A DNA stretch of 64,000 nt from Ceratothoa steindachneri. Lineage: Eukaryota; Arthropoda; Malacostraca; Isopoda; Cymothoidae. The position numbers were made by a program, and so were the translations under genes. Every line of letters begins with the position of its first letter. The stretch's first letter is position 1. The notes under the pieces are model-generated. The model did not search any database, had not been told where the DNA came from, and saw only the letters and a program-made list of their open reading frames with translations. Location: assembly GCA_963969495.1 (NCBI GenBank), contig OZ018323.1:71024920-71088919 (forward strand). The letters run 5' to 3'. Positions 1 through 11,210 of the stretch are shown one piece after another.

Positions 1-96
1 GAGGTTGTATGAAAAGCGACGAAGTAGGGGAAAAATAAAGGCTATCTGAAGGAAGGAAGAGAGGCTAAGCTGGGGCCGAACAGAGTCATATTCAAT
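1..96. repeat. Dispersed repeat, copy A
   Basis: The first ~85 bases match 9246-9325 closely: both read gaggttgtatgaaaagcga, then a variable stretch, then a gaaggaaggag-type run and gaggctaagctgggg. The two copies are in the same orientation and flank the LINE at 2.6-8.9 kb. I do not recognise the family. It could be the edge of a larger dispersed element cut by the window start. Confidence 0.55.
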
Positions 97-2339
97 GCTT
101 AGTAAAATAGTTCACATTCATGTTTTTATCACCAAACGTGTTAAGTTAAAGGCAGGAATCTCAGCCTTTAGAGAATTCTTTTATATTTTTTTAAAGAATC
201 GTGGTAGAACTTATCATGGCTACTTTTCTTTACAGGAAGAGTTTGCGCTTCGCAGAAACACCTTCAGCTTGTAGCCTACCTCACTCTAACAACAAAGTTT
301 TGGTTTAAACCAAATTTTATTACATATTCCTTATTAATTGATTTATTTTATTTTTTCATATCCATACTTATATTTTAGGCTCAATTTTAAGAAAAACCTC
401 CTAGCTAAATTATTTTCATATACCGTAAAAACAATCCTCACTTCTTTTTTTTCCATTAAGTTATCTTGTATATCCTCAAAAATAACACTAATAAAACAAC
501 CATATATTAATTTGAACCAATTTTATCATCTACACGATTTTTAATTATTTTGTTTTCATTCCCGGATTCAGTGAGTAAAGAGTATAAGGCGAGAAAAAAA
601 CTATAACTCTTATAAATTAGTTAGAGAAAGGTTTTAAATATACGAAAAAACAGCACTAATAGCACTTTTTTTCCAAACTCTTAGTTAACTCTTATAAATA
701 ACTTTAATAAAAGCTTTTAATTAAAAAATCATCCTTGCCTTCTAATTTTCTATATATGAATAATCTCTTAGAAAGAGCTTTGATAAAAGCATTTAATATA
801 CGAAGAACCATCTGTCGTCATCACTAACTCTATAGTTTAAGAAGGGGACTTTTATGAGTATTTGAATAATAATTTCAAAGTTATTTCTAATAATTCTTTA
901 ATAATATAAAAAAATAATGATATTCAGAAATAAATATAAGTATCGAAGTTTTGTCAATTTTTAAAACCCAAAGAATTACAAATGGTGAAGTTGAGAAAAT
1001 TTAACCATGGCTGCTTTTTTTAGATTTTAAATTTTAATCTTAGTAGCCAAGCGCAACCTCCCACCGTAAGGGGGAGTGGCGAAGCCATTGCCTAGTCTCC
1101 TAATAATTTACTCTTGGTCTATTTTTTCAGATCCAACCGTATTTTCTAGGCCCAAAGGAAAGAGCAAAACAATAATTCTTTTCAAATACCGAAAAAAGAA
1201 TCATCAGAGCTCATTTTTTAGCATCTCAATGATATTTAATAGTTTCATTTTGCTTTCCTGTTTTTTAGAGAAGGGTAGCTATTTCCTCCTGTTAAATAAA
1301 GATTAAAATGGATTTTTTTTCTAGAAACAAGTTCGAAAAAGGATTCGAATATACGGAAAAAAGCTATAACTTAAGTGTAATAAATTTTCTCAATTTCACT
1401 ATTTTTAATTGGTTGTATTAATTTTTTTTTCTTAAATGCACCATTTGCTCTTGGTCATTTTATACATAAATGTTAAGTAAAAAAATATTTATTATTATTT
1501 AACCCATCCAAAGAATTCTGTTTTTAAAATATAGCCTTAAAGATAATTAAAATTCGAACCGAAACTGTATCAGAAAAAAACTGAGCATAATTCACAAAGA
1601 AAATTAATAAAACTTTCATTTTTTCCATTTGGCTGCTCACATTTTTAAGAAATTAAAATCGCTTCTTTCTTTAATTAATTTCACGAAGACCAAACTATAT
1701 TTAATTTTAGTGAACTCTCATTCCTTAGATTCGACATAAAATATTTTATTTTTTATTTAAAATATTGCATATTTGTGGCATAATAATATGTTTAATATGA
1801 TTTGGGATTAATAAAACATATCTACATTGTGTATTAGTATTGGCCTTCTATCGAAGCCTTTGAAAAGTTAAACTTATACATGTATATGAAAGAATGAAAC
1901 GGCTTTTTCGCAAAGAGGATAAAAAGACACTTTTCGGAGGTCATTTTAGCCTCTTTTTTTTGCCATCAAACAATTTTTACAAAAGTTCCTTAATTGGTAT
2001 AAATGCCATCGATATATTTTCTACAAGATTTTCAACAAGCAAGATGAATATAATATTTATTAAAGTTGTTGTCATTACCTTCGATATAGATCTGTCAGGT
2101 TTTGTTTTGCATAGACTAATTCTAGCTCTTGCCAGCTCCCTCATTTCCAGCTGATCTTGGCCCAGTAACTTTATAGTATTTAAACATAACACTTATTTGC
2201 CATCATAACGTTGAACACGATGTCATATACGAGTACCTACTCAAAAGATAGGTTTAGTGAGTTTTACTATTTCGGTGTTAAAGTTGAGCCCTCCTTAATC
2301 TAAGCATGGAAGGTCGAAGTTCTTCCTGTTACTTTAATA
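97..2339. other. AT-rich intergenic DNA, no gene
   Basis: AT-rich sequence with frequent stops in all frames; the open frames of 68-86 codons show no family motif. A short motif of the type atatacgaaaaa recurs with variation near 418, 637, 796, 1183 and 1347, suggesting an ancient diverged repeat. No exon, promoter or RNA gene could be supported. Confidence 0.5.
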
Positions 2340-2349
2340 CTGATGGATC

Positions 2350-2577
2350 TTTGAATAAACATAGCCACTGGGGAGGGAACGGCCCAACTTAGCGTCTATT
2401 CCAAGCCAGGATAAATGGAAGGGGGTTGGAGTCAGGAAGGGCATCTGTCCGTAAAGTCACTGCCAAAACCTTAATGGATTAGTCTATTACCGAATGAGAT
2501 TAACGCTAGGACGTGGACCGTAAGCGACCCACAGAAACATCGCCTTACTCTGTGGACCAGAAAGGGCTACCACCTAA
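2350..2577 (+). mobile_element. Probable LINE 3'-tail remnant
   Basis: This more GC-rich patch contains phrases such as ggttggagtcaggaagggc and actgccaaaacc, which resemble 3' tails of RTE-like LINEs in invertebrate genomes. That is recognition from memory, not an alignment. No open reading frame survives. It abuts the A-rich 3' end of the minus-strand I-type LINE at 2578-2603, so that LINE may have inserted next to or into this older copy. Confidence 0.35.
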
Positions 2578-2814
2578 TTTTTTTTATTTTTTAATTCTAT
2601 AGAGCCCATCTGGCAACTGTCCACTTAGGCAGTAGTCGCCGAAAAACACGACAGCCTAGAACTAGGGTACTTTAAAATAAAACTATGAAAACCAATGATA
2701 TAAATTGGAAAAACTTAACAATCAGGAAGCAATCTCCGGCAGCGGGGGGAGGTCCCCCTCACCCCGGTGCAGGAGAGTGCAACCTAAAAACAAAACAATA
2801 ACAAAAAAAGAACC
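2578..2814 (-). other. LINE 3' UTR and A-rich tail
   Basis: Between the ORF2 stop and the T-rich run at 2578-2596 (an A-rich tail on the minus strand) lies the element's 3' UTR. The terminal phrase gcccatctggc is shared with the second copy at 28832-28843, which marks the family 3' end. Confidence 0.65.
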
Positions 2815-3234
2815 TTAAATAAAGGGGAGAAGCCCGGCCTTCGTCCAAAAGTCAACAAGTCCACTAATCAATGTGCACGAATCCATCCCGAGTACAAGGG
2901 ACAGGCGGTCGCGACCCCGCCCATCCCGGTACCGGGACAGGTATCGTGCGCAAACATCACCCAGACTAGAACATTCGACAAGAATGTGCCGAACAGTATG
3001 GGGGACGACGCAGTTGTTGCAATAGGGCACAGGCGAGCGCTCCATCAAATAGCGATGCGTAGCACGAGTGTGCCCGATTCGGAGACGACAGAAATCAGCC
3101 TGAAGCCGCCGCGGCATTGGGGGATAGGTCCATGGGAACAGTCGCGCCGCAATGGCACGCAACTTTAAGTTCCCTTCGACCGTCTCCCATCTTCTTTGCC
3201 AAGTAGTCCGAAGAGCTGCCCGTATTCCTGCCAT
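2815..3234 (-). pseudogene. LINE ORF2 C-terminal cysteine/histidine tail
   Basis: This 139-codon frame is the C-terminal end of ORF2 after RNase H. It contains RLRIGHTRATHRYLMER, then PYCNNCVVPHTVRHILVEC. That is the CxxC...HxxxC arrangement placed after RNase H in many arthropod I-type LINEs, presumed to bind nucleic acid. The frame ends at 2815 and the 3' UTR (2590-2814) follows. This section is well preserved compared with the RT. The homologous piece of a second copy is at about 29345-29080. Confidence 0.8.
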
Positions 3235-4365
3235 GTAGTCGGTGTGAGGAGGAGCGAAACGCTAGGCCGGTCGCAGAGTCCCCGCGGTCTTTTTGGCGCT
3301 CTCATCGGCGCGCTCATTCCCCGCAATTCCTACATGTCCAGGAACCCGGCAGAAGAGAATATCGACATCCGACTGGCTCACCAAAACCGTAGCGTCACGG
3401 ATTTCGCGAACCAGGGGATGCGGAGATTCCAATGCCCCAAGAGCACTCAGGGCGCTTTATGAGTCGCTATAGATCACAATCCGGTCTGTGAACCGGACAC
3501 GTCGCGTGATCTCCCGTACCGAGTGGTGTATTGCCACCAGCTCGGCTGTGAAGACAGATGCAGAGTCTGGTAGAGCCCCGTTGACTTCAAACAGAGGGGA
3601 TACGGCGTGGAAGCCGACCCTCTCTTGGGACTTGAAGCCATCCGTATACACTGGCACGGTTCCAGCGTGACACAAAGTGTGCTCCAAAAAGGTCGAACGC
3701 AATACTCCCGGCGCAGCACAAGCTTTGGGAGCAGAGGACTGGCGAAAAATAGCCAAATCTGGTACCCTCCAGAGTGGCGTCCTAGGCAGAACCAGGGGCG
3801 CCACCGGCCCGAGAGCTATATCTAGCTCTCGAAGGAGTTTCCTGGCCCTAAACCCAAAGGGCTTAGGGTATGACTGACGTCTCTCGGTAGCATAGGCACC
3901 ATCAAGATCAGCTGCGGATGCAGTAAGAGCTGTTGGCGACTGAGGGAAGCGCCACGCTCGCACGTACAGGCGAGTGATGCACTGCACGCGGCGCAGAGCG
4001 AGTGGTATCTTCCCAGCATCGACCAACAGGCTCTCAATGGGGAAAGTGCGGAAGGCACCGGTCGCAAGGCGAAGACAGGTGTGGTGAATCGAATCCAACT
4101 TCCGCAATAAACGCTCGACTGTGGATGCATAAAACTCGCATCCGTAGTCGAGCTTCGAACGAACAAAAGATCGATAAATAAGTAGGGCAGTAGCCCTATC
4201 AGTGCCCCAAGCGCTGAACGTCACGGAACGGAGACTGTCCATAGCACGGGTACAAGAGACCCTAAGACTGCGAATATGAGCCTCTGAGGTGAAGCGTCGG
4301 TCGAATACAAGACCAAGGAAACGGTGCGACTCAACCACATCAGGGCGCACCCCATCAAGAAACAA
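3235..4365 (-). pseudogene. LINE ORF2 thumb and RNase H domain
   Basis: The 302-codon frame 4365-3457 starts with HRFLGLVFDRRFTSEAHI, the post-RT block common to I-type LINEs. It continues through SKLDYGCEFYASTVERLL and ends with an RNase H start: VYTDGFKSQERVGFHAV, then ELVAIHHSVREI and IVIYSDS. These give the Asp-Glu-Asp order of the RNase H active site. The remaining domain lies between 3456 and 3240 in a shifted frame that still encodes a GNERADE-like stretch. RNase H removes the RNA template strand. A stop at 3457 truncates the domain. Confidence 0.8.
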
Positions 4366-5387
4366 ATCTGGGTCGGAGTGAAGCCGTGGCAGCAGAAGTG
4401 CACCACCTTAGTCTTGGCCAAAGAAAACCGAAACCTGTGTGCTTCGGCATAGCGAGAGACGTAGTTCAATGCCTGTTGGAGTCGACGCTCCAGAGTTGGC
4501 ATCTGGGCTGCGTCAAAAGAGATCGAAAGGCCTCCCTCGTAGAGCGTAGCAAGAACATCTTCCGGCAGCACCGAGGTGATGCCGTTGATGCTCAGGGCAA
4601 AGAGTGTGACACTGAGAACACTTCCCTGCAGGACACCCTCTTTCTGCTCCTTTGGGCGGAGAGGGCTCCCCCCACCCGTACGCGGAATCGAAGATCTCGC
4701 AAAAATTCAGATATAAACATTGGGAGGTGTCCCCATCGTGTAAAGAGTCTCCATGATACCGTATCGCCATGCGGTATAGGCCTTCTCCAGATCGAAAAAC
4801 ACCGTGGCGTAGTGCTGTCTACGAAGGAAAGCCTCGCAGACGGCATTTTACAGACGGAACAGAGCATCCGACGTTAAGTGAAAGTTGCGGAAGCTGCACT
4901 GTGCGGAAGACAGATGGCCTCCACTGTCCAGGAAATAGGCTAATCTAACATTTACCAATTTCTCCATCAACTTGCACACGCAAGAGGTTAGAGAGATTGG
5001 GCGAAAACCAGTCGGAGTAGAGTGATCTCTCCCTGGTTTGCGAAAGTCGAGCACAGTAGAGATTGGCCAGGAGTCTGGGAAAAGACCTTCCACCTTCCTC
5101 TTGAACAAATCTAACAGAAAGGCCTTGCCTCGCTCACTCAGGTGTCGAAGCATGGCGTACGGGACATCTTCCGGAACATGGGCGGTGTTCGTGCACGAAG
5201 CGAGAGCGGAATGCAACTCACTCACAGTAAACTTGTCGTTGAGGGGTTCTCCGCCTTTGGATGTAAAGTCCAGCCGGCGGCCTTCCGCGATATCACGAGG
5301 TGCATTGAATCCTGGCGGAGCAGCATCACGGCTAGAGAATGCGGAAAAAGCGGTCGCTAAGGATTCTGCCACGGACGCGGGGTCCAA
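4221..5387 (-). pseudogene. LINE ORF2 reverse transcriptase domain, catalytically dead
   Basis: The RT domain is spread over three minus-strand frames (5387-4848, 4867-4592, 4571-4221). The first carries FRKPGRDHSTPTGFRPISLT, the LINE RT block with Lys-Pro-Gly and RPISLT, then KLMEKLVNVRL. The second reads FRVRVGGALSAQ. The third reads VLATLYEGGLSISFDAAQ where an active enzyme has a YxDD box. Both catalytic aspartates are replaced by Gly, so the enzyme could not polymerise. Frameshifts near 4860 and 4590 also break it. It sits between endonuclease and RNase H as expected for the I superfamily. Confidence 0.85.
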
Positions 5388-5789
5388 GGTTGCGGTCCCA
5401 TTCTCCTACAGAACGGGAGGGGGGTCCTGCAAGAACTTGCCCCGAATCCTTTTGACTCGCTTCCAACCTCAGCTAAAGGCGTCTTTCCCGTTAAGTGAAG
5501 ACACGTATGACCGCAAAGAAGAGCGGCGGGCGTGCTTAGAAATATACCGGAACCTAGCCCTAGCCCACCATGGGAGTGGTTGGCGTGCAAAACGGTCAGA
5601 CGTCCTAGGAATAGTAGTCAGGCCCACGGCGATAAGGTTGCTGGAGAAGAACTTAACGGCCTCATCTACCGATCTAAACTCCTCGACTGAGATAGAGAAT
5701 TCAGTCCTTTCCTTAAATGCAGGCCACCGCGCCCGCACCAAGCACCACTGAGGTGGTCTCTCAGGCGGCAGTTGCCCTGAAAATTATAT

Positions 5790-6326
5790 TTAAGGGGGAA
5801 AGTGGTCACTACCATGGAGGTCATCGACCACCCCCCAATCGAAATCAGGCTGTGCATCCGAAGAGCACAGAGATAGATCAAGGCAAGAAAATGAAGCGGT
5901 TCTCAGACAGTGTAGCGTAAACTCATCCACGTTTAGGACACCCATCTCGAGCTCTTCGATCAGATCGGCAAGGACTTTTCCCCTGGGATTTATGGAGTAA
6001 TCTCTCCAGAGAGGATGCCTGCCGTTCAGATTTCCAAGCAAGAGATAGGGCCTCGGCAACCATGCCACGACGCGGCGGAAGTCCCCCGCGTTGAAGTCAG
6101 CTGACGGTGGAATGTACGCAGAAATGATAGTATACCTCCTATACAGGTGCAGCTGCACATCCACTTCCTGAAAGGAGGTATCTAAAGAGAAAGGAGGAAC
6201 GGATACATCGTGCCGGGTGTAAACTGCGCATCCCCCATGTCGGCCATCCCGCGGTGGTCGGGTCGCAAGACCCTTATACCCCGGGAGGGCAGGCAGGGGG
6301 CACGCGCCTAGCATGGTCTCCTGCAA
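5790..6326 (-). pseudogene. LINE ORF2 endonuclease domain
   Basis: This frame encodes most of an APE-like endonuclease, the enzyme that nicks target DNA to prime reverse transcription. Visible motifs are IISAYIPPS, then LLLGNLNGRHPLW, where the family usually has GDFN, and near the end LDLSLCSSD and a terminal GSDHFPP matching the conserved SDH block. The Asp-to-Asn change in the GDFN motif would hit the catalytic site. It is followed on the minus strand by a linker (5741-5469) and then RT. Frame breaks separate it from both neighbours. Confidence 0.8.
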
Positions 6327-6427
6327 AAAGATAGCTAACGGGGAACGGGACGAGACGAGCCTCCTCAGCTCTTCCCAGTTGGCCCAGAGTCCACGGCAAT
6401 TCCATTGAAGGAATATGCCCTCCAGGC

Positions 6428-7607
6428 CTAGCTCGGAGGAAACGCGGGGGATCTCTTCGAAAAGATGACCCTCATTGGAATGGCCGTACGCTTCCTAGGG
6501 GCAGAGCCCTGGGCTCTGTTGGCCGGACAAAGCGCTGAAGGCGCTGTCACCTTCGAGGACTTATTGGGGGAAGTTGGGCTCGCCATGCGAGTTATTTCCT
6601 CCCTCCGCCTCGAAACCTCAGGCGGGCGTTGCAGCTTCGGATGCGGGGGGCCCTCTTTTTGAGGAACCACTTTTTCTGAGCCACGTGCTCCACCTCGGGG
6701 CGTGGGCGAAGGAGCCGAAGCTCCTTTGTTGCTGTCCTCCTTTCGGCGGACAGCTTTAGGATCCCATAAAGATGGCCTAGCGACCATATTCAGGGGTGTT
6801 GCCTCCTGTGAGTCTAATAACTCGGTGGAGGCACGTGGCCGTTTTGCCTTACGGGAAACGGTCACGCTGGGGAAAGAGGGGGGAGCCCTGGTTTTAGCCA
6901 GGGCTGGGTATGAACCCTTTTTGCCTCCAGCTTTACCAGGGGAGAGTCCGAGTTGAGTAGAGCCCGCAGAAGGGCTCCGAATGGGCACGGAAACAACCGT
7001 GCTCGTTGGCCTGGATGGGCCAGGAGCAGAGGGTGCCTTTCTAACTATTGAAGCATATGACGTCCCAGGCAGAGCCAGGCGCGCCAGGACCAAGTCCTTA
7101 GCCTCGTGGAATAAGAGTCGATCCTGGGCCTGAACGGCCAGGATTTCTTTCTCAAGGAGATATGCACCACATTGCTTCGAGGAAGCGGGGTGCGGCTCTC
7201 CGCAATTGACACACTTTGCCACACACGATTTGGACTTATCGTGTGCGACCTTGGAGCAATTTACACAGACTTCGGGTGACCCCGACTTTGCACGTCTACA
7301 TGAGCGATTAGTATGGCCGAAGCGGTGACCGTAATAGCACCGCCGCGGCAGTGGCACGAATGCCTTCACGCGGTAACTGTACCAACCGGCACGCACTGAC
7401 TCAGGGAGCTTGTTACAGTCGAACGTGAAGAAGAGTGTAGGGGGTAGGTCTCGAAGCCCCTCCCGGTTTCCTCATCACACGTTCGACCTTGACGGCCCCA
7501 TGGTCGGCCAGCTCTAAGGTGATGTCCTCAATGGAGTAGTCAACAAGTTCCCTCCCATAAACTACTCCTTTCACAAACCTCATGGTAGAGTGCGGCGTCA
7601 CACTCAC
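6428..7607 (-). pseudogene. LINE ORF1 (gag-like), zinc-knuckle region
   Basis: ORF1 proteins of I-type LINEs bind element RNA and package it for retrotransposition. Two frames, 7607-7413 and 7396-6428, together make one gag C-terminal half separated by a frameshift. The second carries three cysteine knuckles near its start: CYYGHRFGHTNRSC (first CxxC spoiled), CVNCSKVAHDKSKSC and CVNCGEPHPASSKQC. A long Pro/Ser/Arg-rich basic tail follows, ending just before the endonuclease. The first knuckle has Tyr-Gly-His where the family has a second Cys, a likely decay change. There is no intact start, and the frameshift near 7400 makes this a pseudogene. Confidence 0.8.
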
Positions 7608-7609
7608 CG

Positions 7610-8858
7610 GGCTGCCATGAAGTGTCCGAACGGCACTTATCTTGGCCGCCTCGGCGGCTCACCGCATTCGCCAGAAGGCTCCCGTCCGAGAAACGGGATA
7701 CCTTCGGCTCTCTACCATTTTCACTAGCTAATCCTCACCTCTGCTCATTCCTGTTGCCCTTGGATAACATGGTGCCATCAGTGGAGCGAATAAAAAGGAA
7801 GCGTTTGAAGCCAGCGGGCTCGAAAACGCCAGGTAACCTCTGAATCAAGGGCCACGATGTCTTCGAGGCTCCGCCCTGTGCACTTTCGGTCTTAGCTAGG
7901 GGCTCTGCAACCGGGGGGGGGGCAGAGGGGCCGGATGTGCCGATCTTGGCTTAGTCGCTTCTTAAAGTGGCAGCAGACCCATCCGTCCCCGTAGCCCCCA
8001 CGGATGGAGAGGATCACCGATTCTTTTTTGTCTTTTAAGTCTTTTTTTTCTCTTTTGGAGAGGAGGGCGGGGAATGAACCCGCTTCTCACCTCCGCTGGA
8101 AGGAGCCCCCAGGCCAGATGGATCGGCCTCAACCAGGTCCTTCTCCGAAATGGAAAAGGTCCTGGTAGTCGTGGGGGCACCAGTCGGATGAGATCTTTCC
8201 CCTCCTTGTACTGCTTCGGATACCACAGCCGTTTGAGGAGGACCCTGCATAGGGGCGGATTCGGGTTTGGTGTTTGGCGCCCAGACCGGATTTCCCCCCA
8301 TGGAAGGCCCTACCGTCTGATGCTGAGTTTCCTCAAGGACCATGTCTATCTCAAGGGGGGCCTCCAGTTGGCCATCCCCCCCAAGACATCGCAGGTCCCG
8401 TTGGCAGTATCGTCACTAGTCTTGTGTGGGGAGGCATGGGCCTTGACCCCGACAAGGTTCAATATTCTTGCCAGCAGGTCTTCTGAGGGAAGCGACCGAA
8501 AGAGCCTGCCTTTCCTCTCCCCCATAAGGGGGTTTGCCCTACCGAGCCGCTTCGATGTGGAGCGGCTGGCTAAGGGCTGCCTGCTGGCTTTCTTGGCGGG
8601 CCCCTTGTTAAGAACAGAGGGGACTGCCTCTAGTAAGAGGGAGGTGCCCGTAAGCACCTCCAGAGAAGGGGGTGAAGGAGAATCCCCTTCACCCGTAGGC
8701 GTAAAAGAGGAGTAAGCCTCCTCTCCGGTTGAAGAGATATGGAGGGTTTCCTGCGCAAGCACACAGGGGGATCCTCCATTTTTTGCTGGAGCTGCCCGAG
8801 GGCGGCTCCGTCGCTGTTTCAGGGAAAGTTGGGGGTTGTTTTTTTTTATCTTCATCAT
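7610..8858 (-). pseudogene. LINE ORF1 N-terminal part, disrupted
   Basis: Minus-strand frames at 8858-8346 and 8343-8035 are rich in Pro, Ser and Lys, like the low-complexity start of LINE gag proteins. Between 7860 and 7610 the translation reads LPGVFEPAGF and FKRFLFIRSTDGTML, then AAKISAVRTLHGSPVSV. This resembles the RRM-like nucleic-acid binding fold at the front of I-type ORF1 proteins. It then runs into the frame at 7607-7413. Stops and frameshifts break the region. Family assignment comes from its position directly ahead of the zinc knuckles and from these motifs. Confidence 0.55.
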
Positions 8859-9245
8859 TGGGCATGGCGACCCTCTCTTTTACACGGGACGCAATATCTC
8901 ATCACCTCTTGCAGTTGCACGCACTGCAAGAGGTGCTTACAGGCCTGGCAGAGCCATGCGCCTCTATTTCAGACCACCCCTCCCGCCTGGTGGCCTGGCA
9001 GTCCATCAGCATGGCGGCTCCACCTTAGACACTGCGTAAAAAAGATAGATTTTGAAGACGAGAGGAAAAGGGATGTGAGTAAGGTATAGGTGGGGATGAA
9101 CAGGTTTCAAAAACCAACCACCCCAGACCGGAGCTCAGGGGTTAGGGAACATTGTTCCCTCCCCCCTCAGCCCCGATCTAGGACGGTTGGCCGAGAAGAA
9201 GGTCAGCATCTACCCTGTGAAATTAGAGGCTGACCAGAGAAAGTT

Positions 9246-9485
9246 GTGGGAGAGGTTGTATGAAAAGCGAGGAAACAAGTGTTTTGAAGGAAGGAGAAGA
9301 GGCTAAGCTGGGGTCGGACGGGGTGCTGAGTCCCGTCAGCACGGCGGCCAGGATGGCAAATCCCCGCACCCCTTACGGGGGCTACCACATCAAGAGCGGG
9401 TGCGGCCAAATAAGAGAGATCAAACAATTGATTTGCCGATTGGAGAAAGGTCTCAGGAGTAATTTGTGACAGGAGAGTCCCCTTA
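9246..9485. repeat. Dispersed repeat, copy B
   Basis: The first ~75 bases match the window start (1-85) in the same orientation. They continue into GC-rich sequence with phrases such as ctgagtcccgtcagcacggc and ccttacgggggctaccacat. The segment runs up to the RTE-like remnant at 9490. It may belong to a LINE UTR. No coding family is recognised. Confidence 0.5.
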
Positions 9486-9489
9486 AAAC

Positions 9490-9925
9490 TAAATGGAGGC
9501 AATGACTTATGCACTGGAAACAGCACCACTGAAGAAAAAGGAAGAAAGAAGCTCGATGTGGTGGATGTCAAGAATGACTCTGAAAAAGAAAGTTACAAAC
9601 GAACACATTCGAGGATCGGTGAAAGCAACCAACTATCAAGTAAAGTACAAGAAGCAAGAGGAGATGGTTGTTTGAGTACATTACAAGGAGAGAAGATGAA
9701 GAGCGGCATGTAGCAAAGGAAGTGATGAATATGGAGGTAGAGGGTCCAGAAGAAGAAGAAGACCGAAAATGAGATGTGGTAACTGAATTCTGAGTGAGAT
9801 GAGTGAAAAAGGAATAAATAGAAGTGCACTAAACAGAAATATTTGGAAACTACTCATCAAAAATGGCGACCGCCCGCTTGGGAGAAGCCGAGAAGGTCTT
9901 TGTGCTCGAGAAACATTGACTTTGA
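9490..9925 (+). pseudogene. RTE-like LINE, C-terminal ORF2 remnant
   Basis: Plus-strand translation, with frame changes, gives YALETAPLKKKEERSS, then MTLKKKVTNEHIRGSVKATN, then LFEYITRREDE and HVAKEVMNMEVEGPEEEE, and finally IWKLLIKNGDRPLGRSREG. This is the familiar tail of RTE/jockey-like endonuclease-reverse transcriptases of crustaceans and insects: the YGAETW region, a WFGHxxRR block, a GRRRRGRPK block and a closing IKNGDP-like block. Only the C-terminal ~140 residues survive, with stops. It sits just upstream (5' side) of the minus-strand I-type LINE. Confidence 0.75.
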
Positions 9926-10617
9926 CAACTTAAACAACACAAGACGACCAATATCGTTTAAAAGCAGTAGACTACCGATTGACATTGACGTCGACCCAAG
10001 GTTTCCTTAAAGTAAAAAAACCCAATTCACAACACAAATCACTAACAAAGCCAAGCGAAATTAGCCACTATATTAGCATTTGTTAATATTAGCTTTTATT
10101 AAATACTTCCTCAAAATTTTTGTGCGAAAAATCGGCAAAAAACAACAACAAACAAACAAAAAAAAACAACATAAAACAAAAAAACAAAATCTGCGTGTAA
10201 AATACCCGGAAAAGAAGATGAAAATCTTCAACAAGCCACGTAGAGAGTAAAAAACACCCACTACTACAAAGGCTTGAATGCCCAGCGCATTACCCGATAG
10301 TATATTTATATATTGTCACAAAAAAATATAACCAAAACGCAAAGAAAGCCTGAGATACCCTTTCACCAGGGACCTGTCTTTCATACTTCTTTTCATTTTC
10401 ACTTTCCTATTATTTTCCCCTATTTCCCCACTATTTCTCCTACTAAAATCCTCTTCTACTATATTACTCACTTTATATGTCCAATGTCCAATGTCCAGGT
10501 CTTTGAATATAACATCTTCAGTATCGTCTCTTTTCTCCACAAGACATTTTATTTATTTGTGAATTACTCGTTTCCTGCGGACTTAATACTTTACTGTTCA
10601 TTTCACTATCTACTAAT
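9926..10617. other. AT-rich intergenic DNA, no gene
   Basis: AT-rich sequence with A-rich runs around 10138-10190. Small open frames on both strands have no recognisable motif. Nothing functional could be supported. Confidence 0.5.
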
Positions 10618-11210
10618 ATGAAAATGTCAATAGAAAGTCTGTGTAAAATGCAAAAAAAAACCACTTCTATTTGTAAGGGCTCGTTCCTTTTCCGATCAAG
10701 ATTGTCACTTCAGAAATGGATAGAAGTAATATTCTATTGGTGTGAAGATATAAGTGTTACTCAGACTGTAAAATTCTTAAATCTTTCAAGAGTAACAGTA
10801 CAGGACACTTTATTTCATGAAATATACACAAACTACTTCGAAAAACATCCCATTAAACTTAGTTATGCAGGTCTGAATGTTCACTTTTTTTCCCATAAGC
10901 CAAAGTAATATAAAGGACTAGCCCTAAATGAACCCATAAGGTTTCCAGGTATGTTGGATACAAGTACAATGTCTTGTTTAGGTTAAGTGGAGATAGGATA
11001 ATCTCGAAGTGCTATGACCCTATTACCCATAATAAAAAAGTGGTCAGGCCTGGAACAGTTTTTCAAAGTGACTAGTGGAAAACATACTCAAATACTCAAC
11101 TAGAATTAGGTCTTGAGCATCACACAATGAAGCATTTTGTAAGATTTATGAATCCTGATACAGGTATACATAAACAATCCATTAAACAAAAATTATGTGA
11201 ATAAATAAAC
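10618..11210 (+). pseudogene. Decayed Merlin / IS1595 (ISXO2-like) transposase
   Basis: The family is a DDE transposase of cut-and-paste elements. The open part (10618-10905, 96 codons) reads CKMQKKTTSICKGSFLFRSR, then LSLQKWIEVIFYWCEDISV, then NLSRVTVQDTLFHEI and ends LNVHFFSHKPK. This matches the N-terminal zinc-like plus helix-turn-helix region and the start of the catalytic domain, where the family has a DES-x-F-xHKPK block; here the Asp-Glu is lost (LNVHFF). Downstream, in broken frames, FPGMLDTSTMSCLG, SRSAMTLLPIIKK, RPGTVFQSD and LGLEHHTMKHFVRFMNPDTG follow the family order through the second Asp and the NHS-x-NFV block. Terminal repeats were not found. The copy is inactive. Confidence 0.75.

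Larger units (their letters stand above)
2590..8900 (-). mobile_element. I-superfamily LINE with RNase H, near full length, broken
   Basis: This is a GC-rich non-LTR retrotransposon read on the minus strand. Order from 5' to 3' is a proline-rich and RRM-like gag start (about 8858-7610), zinc-knuckle gag (7607-6428), apurinic-type endonuclease (6326-5790), reverse transcriptase (5387-4221), RNase H (4365-3240) and a C-terminal HxxxC-type tail (3234-2815). An A-rich 3' end sits at about 2578-2603. An RNase H domain after RT is a mark of the I superfamily. The coding parts lie in several frames with stops between them, and the RT catalytic motif is lost, so the copy is dead. A 3' fragment of the same family lies at 28820-29345. 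The exact 5' end is unclear; 8900-9240 may be 5' UTR. Confidence 0.85.

Noticed and set aside
5038..5751. 237-codon plus-strand open frame
   Set aside because: It lies opposite the RT and linker of the minus-strand LINE, whose motifs are clear; a GC-rich antisense shadow.
8074..8715. 213-codon plus-strand open frame
   Set aside because: Antisense to the LINE gag region, with no family motif of its own.
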